In this document: positions 7,386 through 15,083 of the stretch, one piece after another | How positions within the stretch are numbered: position 1 is the stretch's first letter | Layout of the letters: every line of letters begins with the position of its first letter | Source of the DNA: Elusimicrobia bacterium RIFCSPLOWO2_02_FULL_39_32 | GTDB lineage: Bacteria; Elusimicrobiota; Elusimicrobia; 2-02-FULL-39-32 | DNA length: 64,000 nucleotides | Direction: 5' to 3' | NCBI GenBank assembly: GCA_001800135.1 | Contig: MGUU01000016.1 | Span: 62,001-126,000 of the forward strand | Notes under the pieces: model-generated | Seen by the model: only the letters and a program-made list of their open reading frames with translations | The model's database searches: none | Told to the model about the DNA's origin: nothing | Translations under genes and position numbers: made by a program

Positions 7386-8176
7386 ACGATTTCTTTAGGA
7401 ACACTCTGTTCCAGCCGTGGCCCCGGTATCGAGATGTTATATTTTGGATCGAAATGCCCGCCTTTTCTTATCACTCGTTTTCCTTTCCCAAAATTAACTT
7501 TCTTTATGTCCAACTTTTTGGCCCAAGGAAGATTTAGTTCCTCCGCCAAATGCATGAATAGCCTTTTCACTTTTATTGAACCACACTCTTCCAGAAGATC
7601 CTGAACCAAAGTTGGACGCAGAGTCGTTAAACCTTCCATCAACAGTTTTGCTTCATCATAGGATTCCTTTAAAGGAACCAAATGTAAAACCTCCATCATG
7701 GCGCGCTCAGGGGAGGAAACCTTGATAGAAAATGAACCCATTTCTTTTCGTACTAAACCTAAATCCCCCGCGGGAAATATTTTAGTCATTGTATAGTGAA
7801 CCTTAACTTGCCAATCATGTTGCAAAAACCAAGATGGTAGCTTAACTCCTGTGGGACCAAACAAAGTTACAGTTACCCCCTTCCCTATTGGCAAGAAGTG
7901 CGCATATCCATGCAGCTGGAGCGCCGTTTTACCGCCGGCATGGATAGGCAAATGCAATTGTTCTTGGATTGCGTAAAGGCCGCCAGTCCAATTTACCTTA
8001 TCATTTGGTCGAACATTAGCATCGTGCCCGAGAGATTCCATCCATGAACTCTTCTTGTATTTGCTTAGAAGCGGATTTGAGTAACCCTGATCCTTTAGCC
8101 AAGAGGACACGGTTACTGTTCCATTTGGCCAATTGGTAAGAAGATGGTTTAATTTATTCGTGTTTACATAACCCAT
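7382..8176 (-). CDS. abiEi: AbiEi-type antitoxin and autorepressor
   Basis: A 264-residue AbiEi protein: N-terminal winged-helix region (about 1-90, with GTVTVSSWLKDQGYSNPLLSKY) followed by the AbiEi antitoxin domain (GKTALQLHGYAHFLPIGKGV...SWFLQHDWQVKVHYT, then FSIKVSSPERAMMEVLHLVP). Known AbiEi proteins bind inverted repeats in their own promoter. Here a perfect 18-bp inverted repeat lies 51 bp upstream of the start. The start codon is only about 6 nt after a TATAAT box, so the message may be leaderless. The toxin gene follows with a 4-nt overlap. Confidence 0.87.
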   Translation of the reverse strand: MGYVNTNKLNHLLTNWPNGTVTVSSWLKDQGYSNPLLSKYKKSSWMESLGHDANVRPNDKVNWTGGLYAIQEQLHLPIHAGGKTALQLHGYAHFLPIGKGVTVTLFGPTGVKLPSWFLQHDWQVKVHYTMTKIFPAGDLGLVRKEMGSFSIKVSSPERAMMEVLHLVPLKESYDEAKLLMEGLTTLRPTLVQDLLEECGSIKVKRLFMHLAEELNLPWAKKLDIKKVNFGKGKRVIRKGGHFDPKYNISIPGPRLEQSVPKEIV

Positions 8177-8181
8177 AGTAT

Positions 8182-8212
8182 ATTATATAGCACTAGAATA
8201 AACTTTTGTCAA
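8182..8212 (-). promoter_or_regulatory. Sigma70-type promoter of abiE operon
   Basis: On the minus strand a perfect -35 TTGACA (8212-8207) is followed after 17 bp by TATATA (8189-8184), overlapping TATAAT (8187-8182). The abiEi ATG is at 8176, so transcription would start at or within a few bases of it and no ribosome site fits in between. Confidence 0.65.
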
Positions 8213-8226
8213 TATATAGTTTAATA

Positions 8227-8267
8227 TTATTCATTATAATATACTTATAGTATATTATAATGAATAA
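8227..8267. promoter_or_regulatory. 18-bp perfect inverted repeat, probable AbiEi operator
   Basis: TTATTCATTATAATATAC and its exact reverse complement are separated by TTATA. The edge lies 14 bp upstream of the abiE -35 box. A partial half-site (TATAATATACT) recurs over the abiEi start codon. Since AbiEi autoregulates through inverted repeats, this is the likely binding site. Confidence 0.6.
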
Positions 8268-8341
8268 ATATAAACCATTACTACATCCCACTTTCCCCTT
8301 CTCTCTATAGAGAGATGTCTTCTCTTAGATAAATCTATCTT

Positions 8342-8411
8342 CAAGTTTAAATCTATCTCTCTAAACAAGTATAAACCCATTTCTCTCTCAAGTTTAAACC
8401 AATCCCTCTCT
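8342..8411. repeat. Three tandem imperfect 23-24 bp repeats
   Basis: Three units start with CAAGTTTAAATC, CAAGTATAAACC and CAAGTTTAAACC and end in pyrimidine-rich CTCTCT, at 8342, 8366 and 8389. They look iteron-like. A 14-bp palindrome CTCTCTATAGAGAG lies just before at 8301-8314. They sit in the roughly 600-bp gene-free stretch between abiE and amtB, with AGATAAATCT motifs on either side. They may bind a regulator or mark an island end. Confidence 0.5.
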
Positions 8412-8605
8412 TGAGTTCTCACTCTCTCAGATAAATCTTGGTTTGGGGTGGGTTTCTACCATCCTAACCTGCCGTCAAGGGAAATCAAGATAAATAAAAT
8501 TACTCTATAATCCTTCTTACTGAGACATTTTTGACCTTTTCATTCTTTTTTTGCCTCCAGCATACTTTGGATATGATCTCAAACTGATTTTTGATTATGA
8601 TTATT

Positions 8606-8621
8606 TGGCAATCTTGTTGCT
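8606..8621 (+). promoter_or_regulatory. Sigma54 (-24/-12) promoter of amtB-glnK
   Basis: TGGCAATCTTGTTGCT matches the sigma54 consensus TGGCAC-N5-TTGCW at the invariant GG (8607-8608) and GC (8619-8620) with correct spacing. Transcription would start near 8632, giving a leader of about 150 nt before amtB. Nitrogen-controlled sigma54 promoters are usual for amtB/glnK. I saw no clear NtrC palindrome upstream. Confidence 0.75.
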
Positions 8622-8649
8622 ATAAAAATTAAACACAAGAGTTTTAATC

Positions 8650-8730
8650 GTTCATACAATGGCGTATGAACTTTTTCCGAACATAGGCGTTCGCATGGTT
8701 CCATTAAAAAGTGGCGAACGCTTTTTTATT
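8650..8730 (+). promoter_or_regulatory. Two-hairpin leader of amtB, possible attenuator
   Basis: The predicted leader contains GTTCATAC/GTATGAAC (8650-8671, 6-nt loop, then TTTTTCC) and GCGTTCGC/GCGAACGC (8687-8694 with 8714-8721) followed by TTTTTTATTTTT. The second looks like an intrinsic terminator placed 60 bp before amtB. It could terminate an earlier transcript, or attenuate amtB. It does not match a riboswitch class that I can name with confidence. Confidence 0.5.
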
Positions 8731-8784
8731 TTTCCACACTATTGTTCCCACCTTTTTTAATTTTTTCATCTGGAGGCAAATAAT

Positions 8785-10020
8785 ATGAATATTAACACCG
8801 GAGATACAGCGTGGATGCTGATAAGTTCAGCTCTTGTATTTTTAATGACGCCTGGACTTGCATTCTTTTATGGTGGATTGGTTAGGAAAAAGAATGTCCT
8901 GTCCGTTTTGATGCAATGTTTTATTGTAATTTGTTTGGTGAGCTTGCAATGGATTCTTTTTGGTTACTCCCTTGCTTTTGGTCCTGATATTAAAGGATTC
9001 ATAGGAGATCTTTCATGGGCAGGCTTAAAAGGAGTTGGATTTGATCCATTTCCTGATTATTCAGCTACAATCCCGCACCAACTCTACATGATTTATCAGG
9101 CAATGTTTGCAATCATTACGCCCGCATTAATCCTGGGCGCTTTTGCTGAAAGAATGAAATTTTCTGCTTTCTGCCTGTTTTCAATTCTATGGACTACATT
9201 AGTGTACGATCCGGTTGCTCACTGGGTCTGGGGAATTGGAGGATTTCTTAGAACCAGCGGCGCCTTGGACTTTGCTGGAGGAACAGTCGTTCATATTAAT
9301 GCGGGCATTGCTGCATTGGTGACAGCTTTGGTGATAGGCAAACGTACCGGATACCCTGCCCATACTCCTCACCCTCACAACCTTCCTTTTGCTGTGCTGG
9401 GAGCAGGGATATTATGGTTTGGATGGTTTGGTTTTAATGCCGGCAGCGCCTTAACTGCCGGGAATCTGGCGGTAAACGCATTCATAGTCACCCACATTTC
9501 CGCATCCACAGCTGGTCTTACATGGGCAATCCTTGATTGGATTTTTAACTCCCGACCAACAATGCTTGGAACGATTACGGGTGTGGTTGCTGGACTTGTC
9601 GCTATTACCCCTGCATCCGGTTTTGTAACTATTTTTGGGGCAATTTGGATAGGATTGGGAGCCGCTGTTATTTGTTATATTTCAGTGGCAGTAATGAAGT
9701 CAAAATTTGGATACGATGATTCTCTGGATGCTTTTGGCGTGCATGGAATCGGCGGGATTTGGGGCTCAGTGGCAACCGGCATTTGGGCAACAAAAAGCGT
9801 GAATTCACTGGGAGCTGATGGTTGGTGGTATGGTAATCCTCACCAATTCTTTATCCAAATTAAAGCATCGCTCATCACAATTCTTTATGCTTTTATTGTA
9901 ACTTACCTTCTGCTCAAGATCGTGCATGCAACAATGGCAATCCGCGTCCGTGAACAAGAGGAGAGAATTGGATTGGATTTAACTCAACACAGAGAAGACG
10001 CTTATACTGTAATCGAATAG
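8785..10020 (+). CDS. amtB: Ammonium transporter AmtB
   Basis: A 411-residue, roughly 11-helix membrane channel of the Amt/Rh family that brings ammonium into the cell. It shows MTPGLAFFYGGLVRKKN near the N-terminus, YDPVAHWVWGIGGFL, the signature DFAGGTVVHINAGIAALVTA, WFGWFGFNAGSAL and DDSLDAFGVHGIGGIWG with the pore histidines. There is no obvious cleavable signal. The start is set by the strong site GGAGG 9 nt upstream. glnK follows 21 bp later, the classical amtB-glnK pair, and both sit behind a sigma54 promoter. Confidence 0.96.
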   Translation: MNINTGDTAWMLISSALVFLMTPGLAFFYGGLVRKKNVLSVLMQCFIVICLVSLQWILFGYSLAFGPDIKGFIGDLSWAGLKGVGFDPFPDYSATIPHQLYMIYQAMFAIITPALILGAFAERMKFSAFCLFSILWTTLVYDPVAHWVWGIGGFLRTSGALDFAGGTVVHINAGIAALVTALVIGKRTGYPAHTPHPHNLPFAVLGAGILWFGWFGFNAGSALTAGNLAVNAFIVTHISASTAGLTWAILDWIFNSRPTMLGTITGVVAGLVAITPASGFVTIFGAIWIGLGAAVICYISVAVMKSKFGYDDSLDAFGVHGIGGIWGSVATGIWATKSVNSLGADGWWYGNPHQFFIQIKASLITILYAFIVTYLLLKIVHATMAIRVREQEERIGLDLTQHREDAYTVIE

Positions 10021-10041
10021 GTAACTTTAGGAGGAAAAATC

Positions 10042-10383
10042 ATGAAATATATTGTATCCATTATTCAACCTGATCGTTTAGAAGATGTATTAAAAAAACT
10101 AGATGAGAAAGAAATTCATTTAGTTACTGTCTCGAACGTTCTTGGACGCGGCAGGCAGAAAGGCATTTCAGAAGTTTATCGCAGCCATAAAGAGGTTGGC
10201 AGCCTGTTAAAAAAAATAAAACTTGAAATTGCAGTGAACGAAGATTACGTCAACAAAACTATTGAAGCAGTCACCCTTGGAGCAAGAACAGGACAAATTG
10301 GAGATGGAAAAATATTTGTTCTCGACCTTCAAGACTGCATTCGAATAAGAACTGGAGAAAAAGGAAGCATGGCGATCGGATAA
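10042..10383 (+). CDS. glnK: PII nitrogen-regulatory protein lacking the uridylylation Tyr51
   Basis: A 113-residue PII trimer subunit that senses ATP/ADP and 2-oxoglutarate and blocks AmtB when ammonium is ample. The C-terminal signature TGQIGDGKIFVLDLQDCIRI followed by RTGEKGSMAI is intact. In the T-loop, Q39-K40-G41 and Y46 are kept, but position 51 is Glu (EVYRSHKEVG) where uridylylated PII proteins have Tyr. Control by GlnD-type modification at this site is therefore not possible, and direct metabolite binding should suffice. Ribosome site AGGAGG precedes the ATG. Confidence 0.93.
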   Translation: MKYIVSIIQPDRLEDVLKKLDEKEIHLVTVSNVLGRGRQKGISEVYRSHKEVGSLLKKIKLEIAVNEDYVNKTIEAVTLGARTGQIGDGKIFVLDLQDCIRIRTGEKGSMAIG

Positions 10384-10391
10384 AAAAATAC

Positions 10392-10444
10392 AAACCCAAT
10401 TTTTAACTTCATTTTTTATTATATTAATTAAAGTGTGGGTTTTT
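10392..10444 (+). terminator. Weak terminator after glnK
   Basis: AAACCCA (10392-10398) pairs with TGGGTTT (10436-10442) across an AT-rich 37-nt loop and ends in TTTTT. It lies between glnK and the convergent moeB-like gene. The long loop makes it only a fair candidate. Confidence 0.4.
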
Positions 10445-10467
10445 GGGATAAGGGGCTATGTCCAGGT

Positions 10468-11619
10468 TCAATAGCGGGGTAAAGAAGGGTCTATCTCTCT
10501 TGCCCACGCGTCAATTCCGCCTTTAACATTCTTTACTTTTTTAAAACCAAAAGTTTTTAAAATTCTAACTGCCTGAGCGCTGCGCCCCCCTAACTTACAA
10601 TGAACATAAATTTCATCCGCTGTATCCAGTTCATTGACCCGAGTTGCTAAGGTTCCTAAAGGAATTAAACGGGACTCTTTTAAATGCACAATCTGATATT
10701 CTTCAGGTTCCCTTACATCCACTACCACAATTTTATTCCCTTTAGAATCAAGCAGAGATTTTAATTCCTTTACACTCACCTCTTCTAGTCCGACGGCAGG
10801 CTGAGGAGCTTCCTCTGATTTTTTTAAGCCACAAAATTGTTCATAATCTATTAATTGTTTTATGGTTGGGTGATCTCCACAAACAGGGCACTCTGGATCG
10901 CGCATAATTTTTACCTCTCTAAAACGCATCTCCATCGCGTTAAAAAGAAGCAAACGCCCAACTAAAGACTCCCCTTTGCCTAAGATTAATTTAATCGCTT
11001 CAGTTGCCTGCATAACGCCTATAATACCAGGAAGAATTCCTAGCACTCCTCCTTCCGCGCAAGAAGGCACCATTCCCGGAGGAGGCGGTTCTGGATACAA
11101 ACAACGGTAGCAGGGACCTTCAGGAGTTTTAAAAACTGTGGATTGGCCGTCAAACCTAAAAATGCTCCCATAAATTAAAGGCTTTTTAGTAAACACACAA
11201 GCATCATTGACTAAGTAACGGGTTGGAAAATTATCTGTGCCATCAATCACAATGTCATAATTTTCAATGATCTTCATAATGTTTTCACTGGTTAATTTTT
11301 CCGTGTAAATATTAACTTTTGTCTCTGGATTAATGGAAAGAATCCGTTCCTTGGCAGATTCTACTTTTGGCCTGCCCACATCTTCTGTGCGGTGAATAAT
11401 CTGCCTTTGCAAATTAGAAAAATCTACCAAATCAAAATCAACCAGCCCTAAAGTTCCTACTCCTGCGGCGGAAAGGTATAGCCCTAAAGGAGATCCCAAA
11501 CCCCCGGCTCCAATCAAAAGTATGCGGGCTTTCAGGAGTTTTTCCTGGCCATCCACTCCTACCTCAGGCATAATTAAATGCCTAGAATATCTTTGAATTT
11601 GTTCGTTAGTTAAAGACAT
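10468..11619 (-). CDS. moeB: MoeB/ThiF-type adenylyltransferase with C-terminal rhodanese domain
   Basis: Activates the C-terminus of a sulfur-carrier protein (MoaD/ThiS-like) by adenylation and can pass sulfur through its rhodanese domain. Residues 1-240 are the E1-like domain: RYSRHLIMPEVGVDGQEKL, nucleotide loop GAGGLGSP, DFDLVDFSNLQRQ, DNFPTRYLVND and CYRCLYPEPPPPG, with CPVCGD for zinc. Residues 285-383 are rhodanese with active-site loop VHCKLGGRS. This MoeZ-like fusion is common. Which carrier protein it serves (molybdopterin, thiamine or cysteine) cannot be told here. Confidence 0.92.
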   Translation of the reverse strand: MSLTNEQIQRYSRHLIMPEVGVDGQEKLLKARILLIGAGGLGSPLGLYLSAAGVGTLGLVDFDLVDFSNLQRQIIHRTEDVGRPKVESAKERILSINPETKVNIYTEKLTSENIMKIIENYDIVIDGTDNFPTRYLVNDACVFTKKPLIYGSIFRFDGQSTVFKTPEGPCYRCLYPEPPPPGMVPSCAEGGVLGILPGIIGVMQATEAIKLILGKGESLVGRLLLFNAMEMRFREVKIMRDPECPVCGDHPTIKQLIDYEQFCGLKKSEEAPQPAVGLEEVSVKELKSLLDSKGNKIVVVDVREPEEYQIVHLKESRLIPLGTLATRVNELDTADEIYVHCKLGGRSAQAVRILKTFGFKKVKNVKGGIDAWAREIDPSLPRY

Positions 11620-11634
11620 ACATTTTTTACCTTC

Positions 11635-12279
11635 CTAAACAATAATTTTTTCTAGATCCTCAAGTTTATCAATAAAAAAATCTGGTTTAAATTTCTCTAG
11701 CTCTTTTTTAGAACGATACCCATAAGTAACAGCGCAGGTCTTCATTCCCGCAGCATGCCCACCTTCCATGTCTGTGGTGCCGTCTCCAATCACTAAAGTG
11801 TGGCTTGGAGGAACACTCATTTTCTTTATAGCTTCCAAAAAAGGCTGGGGATGAGGTTTTTTTTGTTCAGTAGATTCAGCGCCTAAAACAACGGTAAAAA
11901 CATTTTCTAAAGAAAAATGTTGCAGGGTCTTAATCACCATGGGATAGGGCTTATTGCTCACCACCCCTAATTTTTTTTCTTTATATTTCTTTAATATCTC
12001 CTTAACCCCGGGATAAAGCGCTGTGTTGTCCACGCAATGATGAAGATAATATTCTTTAAAAATTTTAATGGCTTTTTCCAAAAGAAGATCATCTTTTTTG
12101 CCTATGGCTCTTCCCATCAAAATTCTAACCCCATCGCCAACAATGCTTTGAACTTCTAAAAGTGATTTTTCAGGAAGCCCTAACTGCTTTAAAGTGACAT
12201 TTAAAGCAGAGGCGATATCCCCTGAAGAATCTATTAAAGTTCCGTCTAAATCAAAAATTAATCCCTGCATTTTTATCAT
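11635..12279 (-). CDS. gph: HAD phosphatase, phosphoglycolate phosphatase-like
   Basis: A 214-residue HAD-superfamily phosphatase with motif I LIFDLDGTLIDS (nucleophile Asp), motif II VVSNKP, the Lys of KKPHPQPF and motif IV VIGDGTTDMEGG. The alpha-helical cap follows motif I. The best match is the Gph family, which removes phosphate from 2-phosphoglycolate, but substrate choice within this family is hard to read from sequence. It ends 15 bp upstream of the moeB-like gene on the same strand. Confidence 0.85.
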   Translation of the reverse strand: MIKMQGLIFDLDGTLIDSSGDIASALNVTLKQLGLPEKSLLEVQSIVGDGVRILMGRAIGKKDDLLLEKAIKIFKEYYLHHCVDNTALYPGVKEILKKYKEKKLGVVSNKPYPMVIKTLQHFSLENVFTVVLGAESTEQKKPHPQPFLEAIKKMSVPPSHTLVIGDGTTDMEGGHAAGMKTCAVTYGYRSKKELEKFKPDFFIDKLEDLEKIIV

Positions 12280-12313
12280 TATATCACCAATTAATTACTG
12301 ACTGCAAACTGAC

Positions 12314-13171
12314 CTATCTTTTTGGTTCCGTATAAAAACGAATCCAGCTTAAAATTTTTTCTTCTAGGGCAGAGGGGTTCTCTGGTTTTTCTCTACGAAA
12401 CATCCCTACCCCATGTCCAAAAATTTCTGAATCAGAAAAAACATAAAGAGAAACTTTATGATTCCCCAAATGACGGTTATCTATTTGCAACGTCCGAACA
12501 CTTTGAAAAGCATAACTGTCCGCAGGGCTTACCGCAATCAACAATGGGCGTCTTCCATAAATAGAAAGTAGTTCGTCAATTTTTATCCCTTGATAATTGG
12601 TCCCGGGAGAAAGTAAGACTGAAAAAGGGATTTCTGGATGGTGTGCTGCATACTGAAAAGCGATATTCGCTCCAATACTTGCTCCTCCCACGGCAATCTG
12701 AGTAGGCAAAATTCCATATTTCTTTTGCAAAAATTGAATGGCAAAACCTAAATCTTTTATCATTTTCCCCCACTCAGATTCCAACCCTTGGACTTTAAAC
12801 TCTTCAAATCCGATTAACTTTCCAGAAACGGTTTTTGTGCTTTTTCCATGCCCCCTTAGATCATAGATAAGAACGCCAAATCCTTTGGAATGCAGAAATT
12901 GAGAAAAATTTTTCCACTCCTCTTTTACACTCGCAACTCCGTGAAGGAAAATAAAAGTAATATTCTTATTTTTTGGCTTATAAAACTCGCCAACCATTCT
13001 TACCCCATCTTGGCCCGTAAAATAAACTTTTTCTTCTGCCGCATAAAGAGGAGCAACGAAAAAGGAACTAATAAAAAATAGAAAAAAAATCCTCAAAATT
13101 CCATTTATTATAGTTGAAAGTATTCGCGAACTTTTTTGTGAAGAAAAAATGGCTAAATTTTTCATGGTCAT
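12314..13171 (-). CDS. Secreted or anchored alpha/beta hydrolase
   Basis: A 285-residue alpha/beta-fold hydrolase. After an N-terminal hydrophobic segment (residues 20-45, ending in PLYAAEE) that could be a signal peptide, it has the oxyanion-region FIFLHGVASVKEEW, DLRGHGKS, the nucleophile elbow GGASIGAN (Ser), an acid in SPADSYAF and the final His in IFGHGVGMF. It is probably a periplasmic esterase or peptidase-like enzyme. The substrate is unknown. The TM-like N-terminus could instead anchor it. The next gene upstream (minus strand) ends 8 bp away. Confidence 0.75.
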   Translation of the reverse strand: MTMKNLAIFSSQKSSRILSTIINGILRIFFLFFISSFFVAPLYAAEEKVYFTGQDGVRMVGEFYKPKNKNITFIFLHGVASVKEEWKNFSQFLHSKGFGVLIYDLRGHGKSTKTVSGKLIGFEEFKVQGLESEWGKMIKDLGFAIQFLQKKYGILPTQIAVGGASIGANIAFQYAAHHPEIPFSVLLSPGTNYQGIKIDELLSIYGRRPLLIAVSPADSYAFQSVRTLQIDNRHLGNHKVSLYVFSDSEIFGHGVGMFRREKPENPSALEEKILSWIRFYTEPKR

Positions 13172-13179
13172 ACATAATC

Positions 13180-13761
13180 CTACTTAATGTTTCGGGTTAA
13201 ATGAATCGCTTTAAAAAAAGAAAAAATCAGTTTGCAAAAATATTTTAGAAAATGCGGGTGAAACATCTCTTTAGATTCCCTGTCTCCCACAAACCGCCAA
13301 TGCCAAGGCTCATAGCCAATATGCTGCCAATTATTTTTAGGAAAAGAGATTTCAAAGCCAAAAGTTTGAGCATGTTTAAAAAGCCAATCAAAAGTCGGTG
13401 TGGTTTCAAAACTAAGCTCATCATCTGTTTCCGGATTTTTATTATCTGCAAAATCAAAAACAGCTCCAGTATGGTGTTCTGAATAGCCTGCTGGAGCCAC
13501 CCACTTAATCCCCTCTCCCTTTCCATGCTTCTCTTCTGCTTTTTTAAAAAGCTCTTTTTGCTCTTCATAAGCGCGGTAAGAAGAAAGAACCACAATCTCA
13601 ACCCCCTCATTTCTTGCAGCTTCAAGCAAGTTTTGAAGTTGAGGAAAAATGGTTTTTCTAACTTTACAAATCTTGGAAGGATCGCGCAGCCAATCTAAAG
13701 GAATATTGATTAAAAGTTCATCCTGAGGATACGGATAAGGCAGGTGAAAAATCAAGCTCAT
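13180..13761 (-). CDS. D-Ala-D-Ala carboxypeptidase, VanY/M15B family
   Basis: A 193-residue peptidoglycan peptidase. It carries SSYRAYEEQ, the zinc motif SEHHTGAVFDF (SxHxxGxxxD) and the catalytic/zinc part EPWHWRFVGD, which define M15B D-alanyl-D-alanine carboxypeptidases. No cleavable signal peptide is evident at the N-terminus, so export is unclear. The C-terminus (KYFCKLIFSFFKAIHL) is hydrophobic and may associate with the membrane. It overlaps the APC permease gene by 4 nt. Confidence 0.87.
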   Translation of the reverse strand: MSLIFHLPYPYPQDELLINIPLDWLRDPSKICKVRKTIFPQLQNLLEAARNEGVEIVVLSSYRAYEEQKELFKKAEEKHGKGEGIKWVAPAGYSEHHTGAVFDFADNKNPETDDELSFETTPTFDWLFKHAQTFGFEISFPKNNWQHIGYEPWHWRFVGDRESKEMFHPHFLKYFCKLIFSFFKAIHLTRNIK

Positions 13762-15083
13762 TTGGAAATAGATTTAATAGATTTTTGGCTAAATTTTTTC
13801 CAAAGGAAATAGATGGGTATTCCTAAAAGCACCATGGCTAAACCCCAACATGAATCTTTAGGCTGTTTAAGAATAGTGCTTACAATAATCCATGTCATGG
13901 CGATCACAAAAAGAATTGGAATTAAAGGGTAGCCCACAGTAGAATAGACTGGATGAGTATGATCAGCGTGATTTCTTTTACGCAATACAAATAAGCCTAA
14001 AACACTTAAAGTTTGAAAAAAAATAGCAGGCACTGTGGCATAATCTAAAAGCTGATCAAAGGTTCCTGAAACTACCAAAATTGAAGCCAATAATCCCTGA
14101 AAAAAAATCGCTTTAGAAGGAGAGGCAAAAGAGGCATGGACTTCGCTTAAAGCCACTGGAAAAAGCCCATCTTTTGCCATGGCATAAAGTATTCGTGGCC
14201 CAGTTAAAATTGTGGCGGATAAACAGCCCAAAATAGAAACAGCCACTAATCCTCCAATAACTTTTCCAATCGCATCCCCAAAAAATATTTTAGAAGCTAC
14301 AGTCACAATCTTTGTTTTATTTTCTGGAGAATTAACTGGCACAGCATAGATATAAAGCGAAGCAAGAGCAAGATAAATTAAAGTTACAAGTAATGTGCCA
14401 AAAAAAAGCGAAACTGGTATGTTTTTAGATGGATTTTTTACCTCCCCTGCCACATAGACTGTTGCATCCCAGCCAGAGTAGGTGTAGAGAATTGGAACCA
14501 TGGCTAAAGGAAGCGCTGCCCAAAAAGAATGTGAAGATTCTTGAGAGACAAAAAAATTAGAAAATGATCCATTCCCAGATAAAAAACCAGCTAAAATCAA
14601 AATAAAAATTAATAATAGTTTTAATACCATAAAACCATCTTGTAATCCTGCTCCCCATTTTACTCCTAAATAGTTAATAATGGAGATAGCGCTAATCAGT
14701 AAAAGGGCTACTCCTTTTGCTGTCCATGGATCTTGAATGCCGGCATATTTTGTAAATCCAATCGCTAGAAATGCCGCTGCTCCGGGCAAGGTAACAAGGC
14801 TGGATGAAAAACCAGAAAGAAACCCCATCAAAGGGCCAAAAGCTTCTCTTAAATAAACATACCCTCCGCCGGCGCGAGGAAACCGGGTGCCTAATTCCGC
14901 ATAGGATAGAGCCCCTGCTAAAGAAAGGAGACCTCCAAAAAACCAGGCCAATAAAATATAAGTTGGATTAGGCAGTATGAATGAAATGCGACCAGCAGTT
15001 ACAAAAATGCCGATTCCAATCATGTTGCCAGCCACAAGCATGGTGCAGGAAAAAGCGCCAAGTTCTCTTCTTAATTCAGTCAT
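13758..15083 (-). CDS. APC-family amino acid permease
   Basis: A 441-residue polytopic membrane protein of about 12 helices. The N-terminus GAFSCTMLVAGNMIGIGIFVTAGRI holds the family substrate-binding motif GxGIF, followed by LAGALSYAELGTRFPRAGGGYVYLREAFG, a signature of the APC superfamily. It should import or exchange amino acids; which ones is not readable. It overlaps neighbours on both sides by 4 nt (methyltransferase upstream, VanY-like downstream), so the three are translationally coupled. Confidence 0.9.
   Translation of the reverse strand: MTELRRELGAFSCTMLVAGNMIGIGIFVTAGRISFILPNPTYILLAWFFGGLLSLAGALSYAELGTRFPRAGGGYVYLREAFGPLMGFLSGFSSSLVTLPGAAAFLAIGFTKYAGIQDPWTAKGVALLLISAISIINYLGVKWGAGLQDGFMVLKLLLIFILILAGFLSGNGSFSNFFVSQESSHSFWAALPLAMVPILYTYSGWDATVYVAGEVKNPSKNIPVSLFFGTLLVTLIYLALASLYIYAVPVNSPENKTKIVTVASKIFFGDAIGKVIGGLVAVSILGCLSATILTGPRILYAMAKDGLFPVALSEVHASFASPSKAIFFQGLLASILVVSGTFDQLLDYATVPAIFFQTLSVLGLFVLRKRNHADHTHPVYSTVGYPLIPILFVIAMTWIIVSTILKQPKDSCWGLAMVLLGIPIYFLWKKFSQKSIKSISK

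Noticed and set aside
8650-8730. Glutamine-type riboswitch upstream of amtB
   Set aside because: Start of the leader is only faintly similar to glnA-type RNA; conserved core was not seen.
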